From Eubacteriales bacterium (GTDB lineage: Bacteria > Bacillota > Clostridia > Christensenellales > Aristaeellaceae): a stretch of 64,000 bases of DNA. Location: contig JAQUWD010000007.1 in NCBI GenBank assembly GCA_028693055.1, positions 30,762 to 94,761 of the forward strand, written 5' to 3'. The translations under genes and the position numbers were made by a program. Shown here in pieces: positions 35,210 through 43,337 of this stretch. Position 1 is the first letter of the stretch; every line of letters begins with the position of its first letter. The notes below the pieces were generated by a model. The model saw nothing but the letters and a program-made list of their open reading frames with translations. It ran no database searches and was not told where the DNA came from.

Positions 35210-36436
35210 TCAGCCTTCCAAGGGTGCGCCCGGATCGCCGGACGGTTCCGCGGGCGTGCCGTCCAGCTCGCTGCTGAAGCGGTCTACCGCTTGCCGCATC
35301 TGGGATAAGGAACGGGTGAGCTTTTCAATCTGCATGCTTAGCACCTGGTTCCGGTCCTCCATATCCGCCATGGACTGAAAGCGTTGAGCCTGCGTGCGCT
35401 GTACCTCGTCGCTCCAATCCTTCATCAGCTGGGCGATTTCCGCGCTGGATTGCTGCATGACGTGGGCGTCGTCGGCCATGGCTTGGGCGGCGCTGAGGGT
35501 ATTGCGCAGGTTCTGCTGGGTTTGTAGCTGCTCCTTGTTGACCAAGGCCATGGTGTCGCCAAGAGAGGTCATCTGGCCGCTTAAGGAGGCGTTGAGCTGC
35601 TGAACAAACTGGCCTACGATACGCCGGATCCCCTCCATCTGCTCTTGGGTAGCACCGCGAATAAAGCTATCCAAGGATTGGGTTAAGGGAGCCATGGCGC
35701 GCCCTAAAGCGATCTCTAGCGACGCGGCTACCCGGTTACCTACTGCCTCCGCCAAATGAGCCATCCGCTCCTCCTCGTCCTGCTTTTGGCAAATAAGCTG
35801 AACCTCGGGGGATAGGGGGCGGGGCATGGCCAGCTCGTAGAACGCCTCGTCAAAGCTGTCGAGGGCGCGATAGGCGCGACCAACGGCCATGCGATAGAAC
35901 ATGTTAAAAAGCAAAGAACAGGCAATGCCCGCCACGGAGGTGGCAAAGGCAAAACGCATTCCGCTTAAAAGCATAGGGATGCTTTCGATGGTGCCCTCGG
36001 CATTGCTGAAATCCACGCTGGTCAAGCCCTCCATCAAGCCGACGAAGGTGCCCAAAATACCCAGAGAGGTTAATAGACCGGGGATTAGCTCCGCCAGCTG
36101 GCTGTGCCCGGGCTTGTCCACCGCGCTGTCCTCGTTGATGTAGTCCTGCAAATCGCAGGGCATTCCCCGTAGGTCAAGCTGACCGGCATTGAGCAAAAAG
36201 CGCTGCCAATCTCCTCGGAGGGAGCGCCCTAGGAAACGAGCTTCGCGCCAAACCGGCTTTTCGCCGGAACCGGCGTTGCGTTCCAGCTTGGCAATGGCAC
36301 GGTTCAGCAGCGCGCCGTTGCGAAAGACGGGATAGATGCATTTCAGCAGCCCCACCAGCGTTACCACCGCAATAGCGCCATAAATCAGCACTTCGGACAG
36401 GCCGGAGCTTAGCTGGGATAATAATTCCGTAGGCAT
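35210..36436 (-). CDS. ZorA-like (MotA/ExbB-type) motor protein
   Basis: Stator-type proton or sodium channel subunit. ATG 36436 is preferred because GGGAGG lies eight bases upstream; the product has 408 residues. Helix 1 is VLIYGAIAVVTLVGLLKCIYPVF. Helices two and three, typical of MotA/TolQ/ExbB (LIPGLLTSLGILGTFVGLMEGL and MRFAFATSVAGIACSLLFNMF), flank a short loop. A cytoplasmic alpha-helical tail of about 200 residues with coiled-coil character follows. This layout matches ZorA of Zorya anti-phage systems, whose tail is longer. No ZorC, ZorD or ZorE is adjacent. Flagellar MotA is less likely, because no flagellar genes and a ZorA-type tail are present. Confidence 0.83.
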   Translation of the reverse strand: MPTELLSQLSSGLSEVLIYGAIAVVTLVGLLKCIYPVFRNGALLNRAIAKLERNAGSGEKPVWREARFLGRSLRGDWQRFLLNAGQLDLRGMPCDLQDYINEDSAVDKPGHSQLAELIPGLLTSLGILGTFVGLMEGLTSVDFSNAEGTIESIPMLLSGMRFAFATSVAGIACSLLFNMFYRMAVGRAYRALDSFDEAFYELAMPRPLSPEVQLICQKQDEEERMAHLAEAVGNRVAASLEIALGRAMAPLTQSLDSFIRGATQEQMEGIRRIVGQFVQQLNASLSGQMTSLGDTMALVNKEQLQTQQNLRNTLSAAQAMADDAHVMQQSSAEIAQLMKDWSDEVQRTQAQRFQSMADMEDRNQVLSMQIEKLTRSLSQMRQAVDRFSSELDGTPAEPSGDPGAPLEG

Positions 36437-36473
36437 GAAGAAAACCTCCCATGGATCAATCAATGACTTTTCC

Positions 36474-36502
36474 ATTTTAACACTTACTTCATACTTTGTA
36501 AA
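36474..36502 (-). promoter_or_regulatory. Promoter of the ZorAB-like operon
   Basis: Minus strand TTTACA (36502-36497), 17-base spacer, TAAAAT (36479-36474). The start codon of the ZorA-like gene follows about 38 bases after the -10 box. Confidence 0.7.
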
Positions 36503-36554
36503 TAAAAATGCAAACTGTTGCCAGATGGGCCTTCTGTATGAATTTTGGCGTTTC

Positions 36555-36583
36555 TTGACGCAAGGGGGATTCCCCCGTATAAT
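36555..36583 (+). promoter_or_regulatory. Promoter of radC with a palindromic spacer
   Basis: TTGACG (36555-36560), 17-base spacer, TATAAT (36578-36583). The spacer holds the inverted repeat GGGGGATTCCCCC (36564-36576), which could be a protein-binding site. It is about 50 bases from the divergent ZorA-like promoter. Confidence 0.75.
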
Positions 36584-36615
36584 GAAAGGGTTTGAAACCA
36601 TCGAAAGGGGGTACA

Positions 36616-37380
36616 ATGCACATGGCGGGAGAACATGAAGGTCACCGGGCGCGGATGCGGGAGCGCTTTATCAAGCAGGGATTGGATGGCTTTGCAGCGC
36701 ATGAGGTTTTAGAGCTTCTTCTTTTCTATGCGATCCCGCAGCGCAATGTGAATCCCTTAGCGCATACATTGCTGGAGCGGTTTGGCAGCCTCCATGCGGT
36801 TTTGGACGCACCTATAGAGGAGCTGCGAAAGACAGAAGGCGTGGGCGAATATGCCGCCACGCTGCTGCATTTGTTTTCGGCAGTTTCCACGCGGCTTAGT
36901 CAAAGCCGTGCCGGTGAGCGCGTAATGCTGAAAAACCGCAGAGCGGCGCAGGAGTATTGCGTTCGGTTGCTAACTGGCCGAAAGCAGGAGCATCTATACG
37001 CGGTTTGCTTAAACGGACAGATGCAGGTAATCGCCGACGCGCTGATCGCGCGAGGCTCCCTAAGCGAGGTGCCCGCCTATCCGCGGGTGGTGGCAGACGC
37101 GGTGCTTCGCCATAATGCTCATTCGGTGATACTATGTCACAATCATCCCGGTGGAAACGCCTATCCTTCGCAGGATGACATGGATATGACGGCGAAGCTG
37201 GCGATGCTGTTAAAAAGCATTGAGGTTGTGCTGATCGACCATATGATTGTTGCAGACGGGGAAGCCTTTAGCATGTCCGGCCAAGGACTGATACGGCAGG
37301 AAATCTGTGAAAACGATATTTTAGTTAAGGTAGCCAGCTCCGCCGGAGAACTGCGCATTCGCAGCCAGCTGGATAAGTAA
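36616..37380 (+). CDS. radC: RadC-family (JAB/MPN) protein
   Basis: RadC-like protein of 254 residues from ATG 36616 (AAAGGGGG four bases before; ATG 36622 is equally plausible). The N-terminal helix-hairpin-helix-type region includes LLFYAIPQRNVNPLAHTLL and the C-terminal JAMM metal-binding motif is HNHPGGNAYPSQDD near residue 175. The old link with DNA repair is doubtful; the biochemical role of RadC is unresolved, and relatives are often near mobile DNA or defence genes. It is divergent from the ZorAB-like operon and followed by a YdcF-like gene. Confidence 0.9.
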   Translation: MHMAGEHEGHRARMRERFIKQGLDGFAAHEVLELLLFYAIPQRNVNPLAHTLLERFGSLHAVLDAPIEELRKTEGVGEYAATLLHLFSAVSTRLSQSRAGERVMLKNRRAAQEYCVRLLTGRKQEHLYAVCLNGQMQVIADALIARGSLSEVPAYPRVVADAVLRHNAHSVILCHNHPGGNAYPSQDDMDMTAKLAMLLKSIEVVLIDHMIVADGEAFSMSGQGLIRQEICENDILVKVASSAGELRIRSQLDK

Positions 37381-37392
37381 AACGGAGGAAAT

Positions 37393-38034
37393 ATGAGCGA
37401 GAAACAAACGAAACCCGCCGCCGGAAAGGGCGGCAGGCTGAAAAGGGTGTTAGCTGTGATTTTGTGGCTGTGTATCCTAGGCCTTGCGTGCTACGGCGGG
37501 CTGATCGCATGGGTTTATCATCAGGAGGTCAGCGTGCCAAAGCCGGCCGAGTATGACAGCATCATTGTGCTGGGGGCGCAGGTGCTGCCGAACGGCGAAC
37601 CCTCCGTGCAGCTGCGTTGGCGGCTGGATCAGGCCAAGGAAGCCTATGAAGCGATCCCCTGCGATATCGTGGTCACCGGCGGTCAGGGCGGTCAGGAGCC
37701 AAGGCCGGAGGGCGATGTGATGCGGGAGCTGTTGATTTCGGAAGGGATCGATTCGGCGCGGGTGATTAGCGATCCCTTTAGCGCGGACACAAAGGAAAAC
37801 ATTGCAAACGCATGGGAAATTCTAAAAGAGCGCGGCTGTACCCGCCCGTTGGTCATCACCAGCGATTATCATTTGCCGCGGGCTTTGGCAATCATGGGGG
37901 ACTTAGGCTTGGAGCCTCAGGGCTTGGGCAGCCTTTGCCGTCCCGAGCTGTCCTTTTGGCTTAAAAATCATATGCGAGAGGCTTTAGCATGGGTGAAGTA
38001 TTGGGGAATCAAGTATCTGGGGCTGTCCCTATGA
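37393..38034 (+). CDS. YdcF/SanA/ElyC-family membrane protein (DUF218)
   Basis: Envelope protein of 213 residues. One N-terminal membrane helix (about 17-40) is followed by the DUF218 domain: YDSIIVLGAQVLPNGEPS, RLDQAKEAYE, IVVTGGQGGQEPRPEG, IDSARVISDPFSADTKENIANA and VITSDYHLPRAL. Members are tied to cell-envelope integrity or glycan precursor metabolism, but no reaction is established for this one. GGAGG lies six bases before the ATG. Its stop overlaps the rsmG start (ATGA), which couples the two. Confidence 0.88.
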   Translation: MSEKQTKPAAGKGGRLKRVLAVILWLCILGLACYGGLIAWVYHQEVSVPKPAEYDSIIVLGAQVLPNGEPSVQLRWRLDQAKEAYEAIPCDIVVTGGQGGQEPRPEGDVMRELLISEGIDSARVISDPFSADTKENIANAWEILKERGCTRPLVITSDYHLPRALAIMGDLGLEPQGLGSLCRPELSFWLKNHMREALAWVKYWGIKYLGLSL

Positions 38035-38780
38035 GCGAGAAGGAATGGGCAAGCGCGCTGGAAGAAGCTATTGGGGAGCTGGGGCTGTCCATCGACTTTC
38101 GCGGGCCGGAACGGTTGGCGCGTTATCATCGGCTGCTGACGGAATGGAACGCTCATATGAACCTGATGGGAGATACGGATTTCCTTTTATCCTTGGATCG
38201 GCATTATCTAGATTCCTTAGCGCCCCTCGGTACGCCGGGCCTTTTTCCAGAGGGAGCCAGCCTGATTGACGTGGGAACGGGCGCGGGATTTCCGGGCCTG
38301 CCGCTGGCGATTGCACGGCTTGACTTGCAGGTGACCTTGCTGGATTCCCTCCAAAAGCGTCTCCTTTTTTTAGACGCGGTGGTCAAGGAGCTGGGACTTA
38401 CGAACGTCACCCTTTGCCATGAACGGGCGGAGGACGGCGGGCGAAGCCCCGCCCTGAGGGAGCAATTTGATATTGCCACGGCGCGGGCGGTAGCGTCGCT
38501 GCCGGTGCTGCTGGAATACCTGCTCCCCTTTGTGAAGCCGGGCGGACAAGCGCTTTGCTACAAGGGGCCAGCCGCCGGGGAGGAATGGGAGAGCGGAAAG
38601 CGGACTTCCAAGGCTTTAGGCGGAGGAGAGCTGATCCGTTACCCGATAGTATTGCCGAGGCAGCCGGAATGGGAGCACTGTGTGGTAGCCGCTGCTAAGA
38701 AAGAAAAAACCCTTCGACAGTATCCGCGAAAAGCTGGCGTTCCCGAGCGTAAGCCGCTGGGCAGCGTCGACAAAGGCTGA
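38031..38780 (+). CDS. rsmG: 16S rRNA (guanine-N7) methyltransferase RsmG
   Basis: Methylates N7 of G527 in 16S rRNA using SAM. From ATG 38031 it has 249 residues. The class I methyltransferase SAM motif is LIDVGTGAGFPGLPLAI, with LLDSLQKRLLFLDAV, and FDIATARAVASLPVLLEY typical of RsmG. It overlaps the preceding gene by four bases. A ParB-like gene follows, as noc/parB follow rsmG in many Bacillota, but a terminator separates them here. Confidence 0.95.
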   Translation: MSEKEWASALEEAIGELGLSIDFRGPERLARYHRLLTEWNAHMNLMGDTDFLLSLDRHYLDSLAPLGTPGLFPEGASLIDVGTGAGFPGLPLAIARLDLQVTLLDSLQKRLLFLDAVVKELGLTNVTLCHERAEDGGRSPALREQFDIATARAVASLPVLLEYLLPFVKPGGQALCYKGPAAGEEWESGKRTSKALGGGELIRYPIVLPRQPEWEHCVVAAAKKEKTLRQYPRKAGVPERKPLGSVDKG

Positions 38781-38800
38781 GCAAAGAAAAATAGATTCGA

Positions 38801-38840
38801 CAGGATAGGCCCGGTAAGTGGGCGTATCCTGTTGCTTTTT
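38801..38840 (+). terminator. Terminator after rsmG
   Basis: Stem CAGGATA/TATCCTG (38801-38807 with 38825-38831) with inner GCCC/GGGC pairing, followed by TTTTT at 38836-38840. Confidence 0.8.
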
Positions 38841-38905
38841 GGGGTACGAAACCTTGATGGGCTTTGCAGGAAAACCGCCTTTTGCGCTGAAAAGAGAGAG
38901 CATGG

Positions 38906-38963
38906 ACGCGCCCAATGGGCTGCGCGTGCTAGGGGGGAGGGCACGCGGGGCCTTTGGGCGCGT
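38906..38963 (+). promoter_or_regulatory. Long structured leader hairpin ahead of the ParB-like gene
   Basis: Outer stem ACGCGCCCAA / TTGGGCGCGT (38906-38915 with 38954-38963) encloses a second stem CGCGTGC / GCACGCG (38923-38929 with 38941-38947) with a purine-rich loop (TAGGGGGGAGG). It ends 26 bases before the start codon and just ahead of the ribosome site. There is no T run, so it is not a simple terminator. It matches no riboswitch known to me. Confidence 0.6.
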
Positions 38964-38989
38964 TCAATCCAAGGGAAGGGGGCTTCGTA

Positions 38990-39745
38990 ATGCAGGCAAC
39001 GGCAGATCAAATGGGCTGGGTGCCTATTAAGGATATCGTACTGCCACAGGAACCCGCGCAGGAAAAGGAAGGAGATACGGTGCTTCTGGCATGGCGGGGC
39101 GACGGACGTTATCTGCTTTTATCCGGACGCGCCCGTCTGGACCTTCTCAAGGAGCAGGGACGCTGCTATGTGGACGCGGTGATCAGCCCCGCATCGGAGC
39201 TGGACGAGCGAATCTCCCAGCTAGTCAGCGATTTGATGAAGGGAAAGCTTCATTATTTAGAGGAAGCGGAGGCATACCGCGGCTTTATTCGCGGCGACGG
39301 GTTGACGACGCAGGAGCTAGCGCAGCGCACCGGGCGTTCCGTCAAAACCGTACAGAAAAAAATCAGGCTGCTGAACCTTGGCGAGGAGGTCTGTGCGCTG
39401 CTTAAGCAGCATCAGATGAGCGAGCGTATTGCCGAGGAGCTGCTGCGTATGCCGGGCCAGCAGGGACGTATGAAGGTGTTGACGTTTGTGCTTCAAAAAG
39501 GAATGAACGCCAAAGAGACGGAGACGTTGATCGACGATTTGCTGGCACGAATGCCGTTGCCTATGGCGGGCGGCAGAAAAATGAAGCCGCTCATGCGGGA
39601 CTATCGCCTGTACCTCAATGCGATCCGCGGGATTGTGGAGCAGATGCAGGAGGCGGGGTTGGCGGCGGGAATGCAGGTCAACACCGGCAGAAGCGCCGTA
39701 GACGTTCGGATTTCCGTGCCGTTTTTTACGCAGCAGCAACGTTGA
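38990..39745 (+). CDS. ParB/Noc-like DNA-binding protein
   Basis: A 251-residue ParB-related protein starting at ATG 38990 (GGAAGGGGG seven bases upstream). The N-terminal ParB/sulfiredoxin-like part has IKDIVLP and LLLSGRARLDLLKEQG; a KorB-type helix-turn-helix follows (LTTQELAQRTGRSVKTVQKKIRLLNLGEEV) with the ParB-like MSERIAEELLRMP. The usual ParB nucleotide box GERR is not seen; RARLD stands in its place. No ParA and no parS site were found nearby. It could act in chromosome organisation like Noc, or as a transcription factor. Confidence 0.8.
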   Translation: MQATADQMGWVPIKDIVLPQEPAQEKEGDTVLLAWRGDGRYLLLSGRARLDLLKEQGRCYVDAVISPASELDERISQLVSDLMKGKLHYLEEAEAYRGFIRGDGLTTQELAQRTGRSVKTVQKKIRLLNLGEEVCALLKQHQMSERIAEELLRMPGQQGRMKVLTFVLQKGMNAKETETLIDDLLARMPLPMAGGRKMKPLMRDYRLYLNAIRGIVEQMQEAGLAAGMQVNTGRSAVDVRISVPFFTQQQR

Positions 39746-39771
39746 CCATCGCTTTTGTCCTGTGCTATACT
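39742..39771 (+). promoter_or_regulatory. Promoter of the CapA-like gene
   Basis: TTGACC (39742-39747), 18-base spacer, TATACT (39766-39771). The -35 box overlaps the stop codon of the ParB-like gene. Confidence 0.65.
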
Positions 39772-39794
39772 CAGGGGGACAAGGGGGAAGGCGG

Positions 39795-40883
39795 ATGAAG
39801 GGGCGTGCGTTTTTGCTGGCCCTACTGCTGGCTTTAGCAGGAGAAGCAAAGGGGGAGATCTATGTTTTCTCAGAGGCTTCGGATAGCCTGCGTTGGGCGG
39901 TCAGTGATGAAGTCCAAGAAGAAACCGTTATCACCCTGACGTTTGCTGGCGATTGCACGCTGGGCGGGGAAAATGCTTTGAAAAGCAGCCGCAATAGCTT
40001 TGACAGCGTCATTGGGGCGGAAGGGATGAGCTATCCCTTTGCCGAGCTGCAAGAGCTGTTCGCTACCGATGATTTTACCATCGTTAATTTAGAAGGCGTG
40101 CTGTCGGACAGCGCCGAGGGCAAGGTACGAAAGACGTACAATTTTTTGGGAGCTACAGCCTATACGGATATCCTGACAAGCGGAAGCGTGGAGTGCGTCA
40201 CACTGGCGAACAACCACAGCATGGACTATGGAACGCGGGGCTTCGCGGATACGACGAAAGCCTTGGACGCGGCGGGCGTGGGGTATGTGAGCGAAGAAAA
40301 TCTCTGCATTCTGGAAAAGGACGGCGTGCGAATCGGCTTGACCGCCTCGGTGTTTTCAGGACGGGGGGAGAAGCTCATGAAGGAGCAGGTGCAGCTGCTC
40401 CGCGAGCTGGGCTGCTCCATCGTGATTCACAATATGCATGGAGGAGACGAGTATGCGGCAAATCCCTCCGCTCAGCAAAAGAGAGTGGCGATGAGCGCTA
40501 AGGAAGCCGGGGCGGCGCTGGTGGTGGGGCATCATCCCCATGTGGTACAGGGCGCTGCGTTATATGAAAAGGTGCCAGTGCTTTATAGCTTGGGCAATTG
40601 CAGCTTTGGCGGCAACCTGAACCCTAGCGATCAAGATGCGTTGCTACTACGGGTAGCATTTCTCTTTAGAAAGGGAGAACCGGTTTCATTGGAATGGACG
40701 CTTTATCCCATCAGTGTCAGCGGCGTTCGCGGGCGCAATAATTATCAACCGGTGCTTTTGATGGGCGAGGAGGCAAGGCGACTGATGGAACGGGTTATCC
40801 AACGCTCGGAACTAAGCCTGATTCCCTGTAGTGCAAGTGGTGCGGCCAAGCAGGAGACAATCTCATACAAAGGAGAGAAGTAG
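39795..40883 (+). CDS. CapA/PgsA-like metallophosphatase-fold protein
   Basis: Exported protein of the CapA family (calcineurin-like fold), whose members act in poly-gamma-glutamate or capsule assembly, or in cell-envelope functions. From ATG 39795 it has 362 residues with a signal peptide (MKGRAFLLALLLALAGEAKG). Conserved blocks: LTFAGDCTLGG, IVNLEGVLSD, VTLANNHSMDYG, HNMHGGDEYAANPSAQQ and VVGHHPHVVQG. No capBC genes accompany it, so polyglutamate synthesis is not supported. It is followed two bases later by the LUD gene. Confidence 0.88.
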   Translation: MKGRAFLLALLLALAGEAKGEIYVFSEASDSLRWAVSDEVQEETVITLTFAGDCTLGGENALKSSRNSFDSVIGAEGMSYPFAELQELFATDDFTIVNLEGVLSDSAEGKVRKTYNFLGATAYTDILTSGSVECVTLANNHSMDYGTRGFADTTKALDAAGVGYVSEENLCILEKDGVRIGLTASVFSGRGEKLMKEQVQLLRELGCSIVIHNMHGGDEYAANPSAQQKRVAMSAKEAGAALVVGHHPHVVQGAALYEKVPVLYSLGNCSFGGNLNPSDQDALLLRVAFLFRKGEPVSLEWTLYPISVSGVRGRNNYQPVLLMGEEARRLMERVIQRSELSLIPCSASGAAKQETISYKGEK

Positions 40884-40885
40884 AT

Positions 40886-41497
40886 ATGGATGCATTGTGT
40901 CAACAGGTTGTGGAAGGAATGCGCACGAATGGTTTTGAGGTGATTGAGCTGCATACGGCTAAGGAGGCCTGCGATTACCTGTGCGCGCAGATTGCGGATG
41001 AAACCACCGTTGGCGTCGGCGGCTCGGTAAGCGTGCGGGACACAGGCGTGCTGGATGCGTTGGCAAAGAAAAATTGCACGGTGTACTCCCATTGGGGAGC
41101 AAAGCGAGAGGATAGCGCGGTTATTTGTGCAAAGGCGATGAACGCTCAGGTCTACCTATGCTCGGCCAACGCCGTGACCCGCTCGGGTAAGCTGGTGCTG
41201 GTAGACGGCACAGGCAATCGGGTTGGAGCGGTCTGCTACGGCCCGGCTCAGGTTTATTTTATCATCAGCCATTCCAAGGTGGTGGACGGCGGCATCAACA
41301 CGGCGGTGGCGCGTATTAAAAAGATGGCTTGCCCGTTAAACGCCCGTCGCTTGGGCTTGAACACCCCCTGCGCCAGAACCGGCAATTGCGGCGCGGATTG
41401 CGCCGAGAGCATGTGTCGGCTCACGCTGGCAGTGGATCGAGTGCCCAGAAACCGTAAAATGACGGTTCTGTTTGTGGAAGAAACACTGGGATATTGA
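40886..41497 (+). CDS. LUD-domain protein (LutC/YkgG-like, DUF162)
   Basis: A 203-residue LUD-domain protein. The fold belongs with LutC of lactate utilisation and with nagB/RpiA-like enzymes. Visible: the domain start ANGFEV-type region, TVGVGGSVSVRDTGVLDAL, CSANAVTRSGKLVLVDGTGNRVGA, and a C-terminal cysteine cluster (CPLNARR, then CARTGNCGADC). LutA and LutB are absent, so lactate oxidation is not supported here, and stand-alone members have no set role. GGAGAGAAG precedes the ATG. It is coupled with the CapA-like gene and ends at a strong terminator. Confidence 0.87.
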   Translation: MDALCQQVVEGMRTNGFEVIELHTAKEACDYLCAQIADETTVGVGGSVSVRDTGVLDALAKKNCTVYSHWGAKREDSAVICAKAMNAQVYLCSANAVTRSGKLVLVDGTGNRVGAVCYGPAQVYFIISHSKVVDGGINTAVARIKKMACPLNARRLGLNTPCARTGNCGADCAESMCRLTLAVDRVPRNRKMTVLFVEETLGY

Positions 41498-41517
41498 GCA
41501 AAATTGAATAAAATATC

Positions 41518-41559
41518 AAAAACCGCGCTAAATACTAAAAAATATGTGGCGCGGTTTTT
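41518..41559. terminator. Bidirectional-type terminator after the LUD gene
   Basis: AAAAACCGCGC / GCGCGGTTTTT (41518-41528 with 41549-41559), 20-nt AT-rich loop. The A and T tracts are part of the stem, so it could act in both directions. Confidence 0.85.
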
Positions 41560-41627
41560 GGGTTTATGGTACAATAAAAAATGGTTCTGTACGAAAATTG
41601 CTGTTTGATGTTTGTGAGGGATTTGTT

Positions 41628-42698
41628 TTGACCGAAAGACCATTGAAGCTGATGGACGCAATGAAGCTGGACAAGCACGAGGGCGTGCTGGTACATAATC
41701 CCAGCAATATTTTTTATCTTTCCGGCTACACAGGGGAGGGCCTTGTGTTGATTGCCCGGGGCGTATGGGCGATTGTAACGGATTTCCGCTATACAGAGGC
41801 GGCGGAAAAGCAGTCGCCAGATTTCGTTGTAAAAATGACGGATAAGAGCCTGACCCATGACGCGATTGTCAATAAGCTGTGCCGGGAGCATGGGATCGAC
41901 ACGCTGTATTATGAGGACGATTATTTGACGGTTCGCGCCTTTGAGGAATGCAAGGCGGCGATTGCCGGCGTGGAATGGAAAAGCCTGAACGGCGCGGTGC
42001 AGCGTCAGCGTGAGATTAAGGACGAAACCGAGATTGCCCTGATGGCAAAGGCCTGCGAGCTGACCGGGGAAGCCTTTGAGCGTATTTTACCCACCCTGCG
42101 CGAGGGCATGACGGAAAAGGAAATCGCTCTCAATTTGGAGTTTGATATGCTGAGCCACGGCGCGACAGGAATCGCCTTCAGCACCATCGTGGCGGCAGGA
42201 GCTAACGGCTCCTTACCTCACGCGGTGCCCGGCGACTATCGTCTGCGCAAAGGGGACATGGTCACCATGGACTTTGGCGCAAAATTCGGCGGCTACTGCG
42301 CCGATATGACCCGCACCATCGCCTTGGGGGAACCTAGCGCCGAGATGCGCAAGGTGTACGAGACGGTTCTTGCCGCCCAAAGACTCGCTCAGGACGCAGT
42401 GATGGAAGGCAAAAATTGCCACGATATCGATGCGATCGCGCGGGATTATATCTACCAGCATGGTTATGAGGGCCGTTTCGGCCATGGATTGGGCCATTGC
42501 GTGGGTATTGATATCCACGAGAATCCTCGGTTCAGTATGCTGTGTAACGCAATCACCAAGGAAAACATGGTGATCACCGTGGAACCGGGTATTTACCTAC
42601 CCGGCATAGGCGGCGTGCGTATCGAGAATTCTGTGGTGGTGAAAAAGGAAGGCTGTGTCAGCCTGACCAAGCCCTCCTGCGAGCTCATCATCCTGTAA
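41628..42698 (+). CDS. Xaa-Pro aminopeptidase (M24 family)
   Basis: Metallopeptidase that releases N-terminal residues before proline. The TTG at 41628 is chosen because GAGGG lies seven bases upstream; the product has 356 residues, normal for the Bacillota PepP/YqhT group. The N-terminal creatinase-like domain (HNPSNIFYLSGYTGEG) is followed by the pita-bread catalytic domain with metal ligands in TMDFGAKFGGYCADMTRT, GHGLGHCVGIDIHE, TVEPGIYLPG and GGVRIENSV. It lies just upstream of efp, a frequent arrangement in Bacillota. Confidence 0.93.
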   Translation: MTERPLKLMDAMKLDKHEGVLVHNPSNIFYLSGYTGEGLVLIARGVWAIVTDFRYTEAAEKQSPDFVVKMTDKSLTHDAIVNKLCREHGIDTLYYEDDYLTVRAFEECKAAIAGVEWKSLNGAVQRQREIKDETEIALMAKACELTGEAFERILPTLREGMTEKEIALNLEFDMLSHGATGIAFSTIVAAGANGSLPHAVPGDYRLRKGDMVTMDFGAKFGGYCADMTRTIALGEPSAEMRKVYETVLAAQRLAQDAVMEGKNCHDIDAIARDYIYQHGYEGRFGHGLGHCVGIDIHENPRFSMLCNAITKENMVITVEPGIYLPGIGGVRIENSVVVKKEGCVSLTKPSCELIIL

Positions 42699-42749
42699 CC
42701 CCCTCAACCTTACCAAAACCTTGAATATATGAAAGCGGAGGAATGAACA

Positions 42750-43307
42750 ATGATTACGGCAGGCGATTTTAGAAAAGGAATTACCATTGAATGGGACGGC
42801 GGCGTGTGGAATATCGTCGATTTCCAGCACGTGAAGCCCGGCAAGGGCGCTGCCTTTGTGCGCACGAAGATTAAGAATATCATGAACGGCGCAGTGGTGG
42901 AGCGCAGCTTCAACCCCACGGACAAAATGCCCCGTGCGATTGTGGAAACCAAGGAAATGCAGTATGTATATGCTGATGGTGATCTATACTATTTCATGGA
43001 TATTGAAACCTACGAGCAGATTCCCCTGAACAAGGATCAGGTGGAGGACGCTATTCCTTACGTGAAGGAAGGCACCAACGTAACCGTCCGCTTCTTCAAG
43101 GGTAACGCCTTCAGCGTTGCGGCGCCTAACTTTGTGGAGCTGGAAGTAACCGATACCGAGCCGGGCTTCAAGGGCGACACCGCCAGCAATACCTATAAGC
43201 CCGCCACGTTGGAAACCGGCTACAGCGTGCAGGTTCCCCTGTTCATCAACACTGGCGACCATATCCGCATTGATACCCGCACCGGCGAATACATGGAGCG
43301 CTGCTAA
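42750..43307 (+). CDS. efp: Translation elongation factor P
   Basis: EF-P relieves ribosomes stalled at polyproline. The 185-residue product has the three beta-barrel domains. The first has the loop [13 protein letters not shown], whose central Lys is at the tip that reaches the peptidyl-transferase centre and in some species is modified. Domain III ends [21 protein letters not shown] lies eight bases before the ATG. No EpmA/EpmB or other modification gene is adjacent. Confidence 0.97.
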   Translation: MITAGDFRKGITIEWDGGVWNIVDFQHVKPGKGAAFVRTKIKNIMNGAVVERSFNPTDKMPRAIVETKEMQYVYADGDLYYFMDIETYEQIPLNKDQVEDAIPYVKEGTNVTVRFFKGNAFSVAAPNFVELEVTDTEPGFKGDTASNTYKPATLETGYSVQVPLFINTGDHIRIDTRTGEYMERC

Positions 43308-43337
43308 GGGACAAGCTGGAAAACAAGGAGAAAAAAG

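Noticed and set aside
33602..37380. A complete Zorya defence system
   Set aside because: Only ZorA- and ZorB-like genes are present; no ZorC, ZorD helicase, ZorE nuclease or other known effector lies next to them.
38841..39760. parS site near the ParB-like gene
   Set aside because: No TGTTTCACGTGAAACA-like palindrome is found; the only symmetric element is the leader hairpin.
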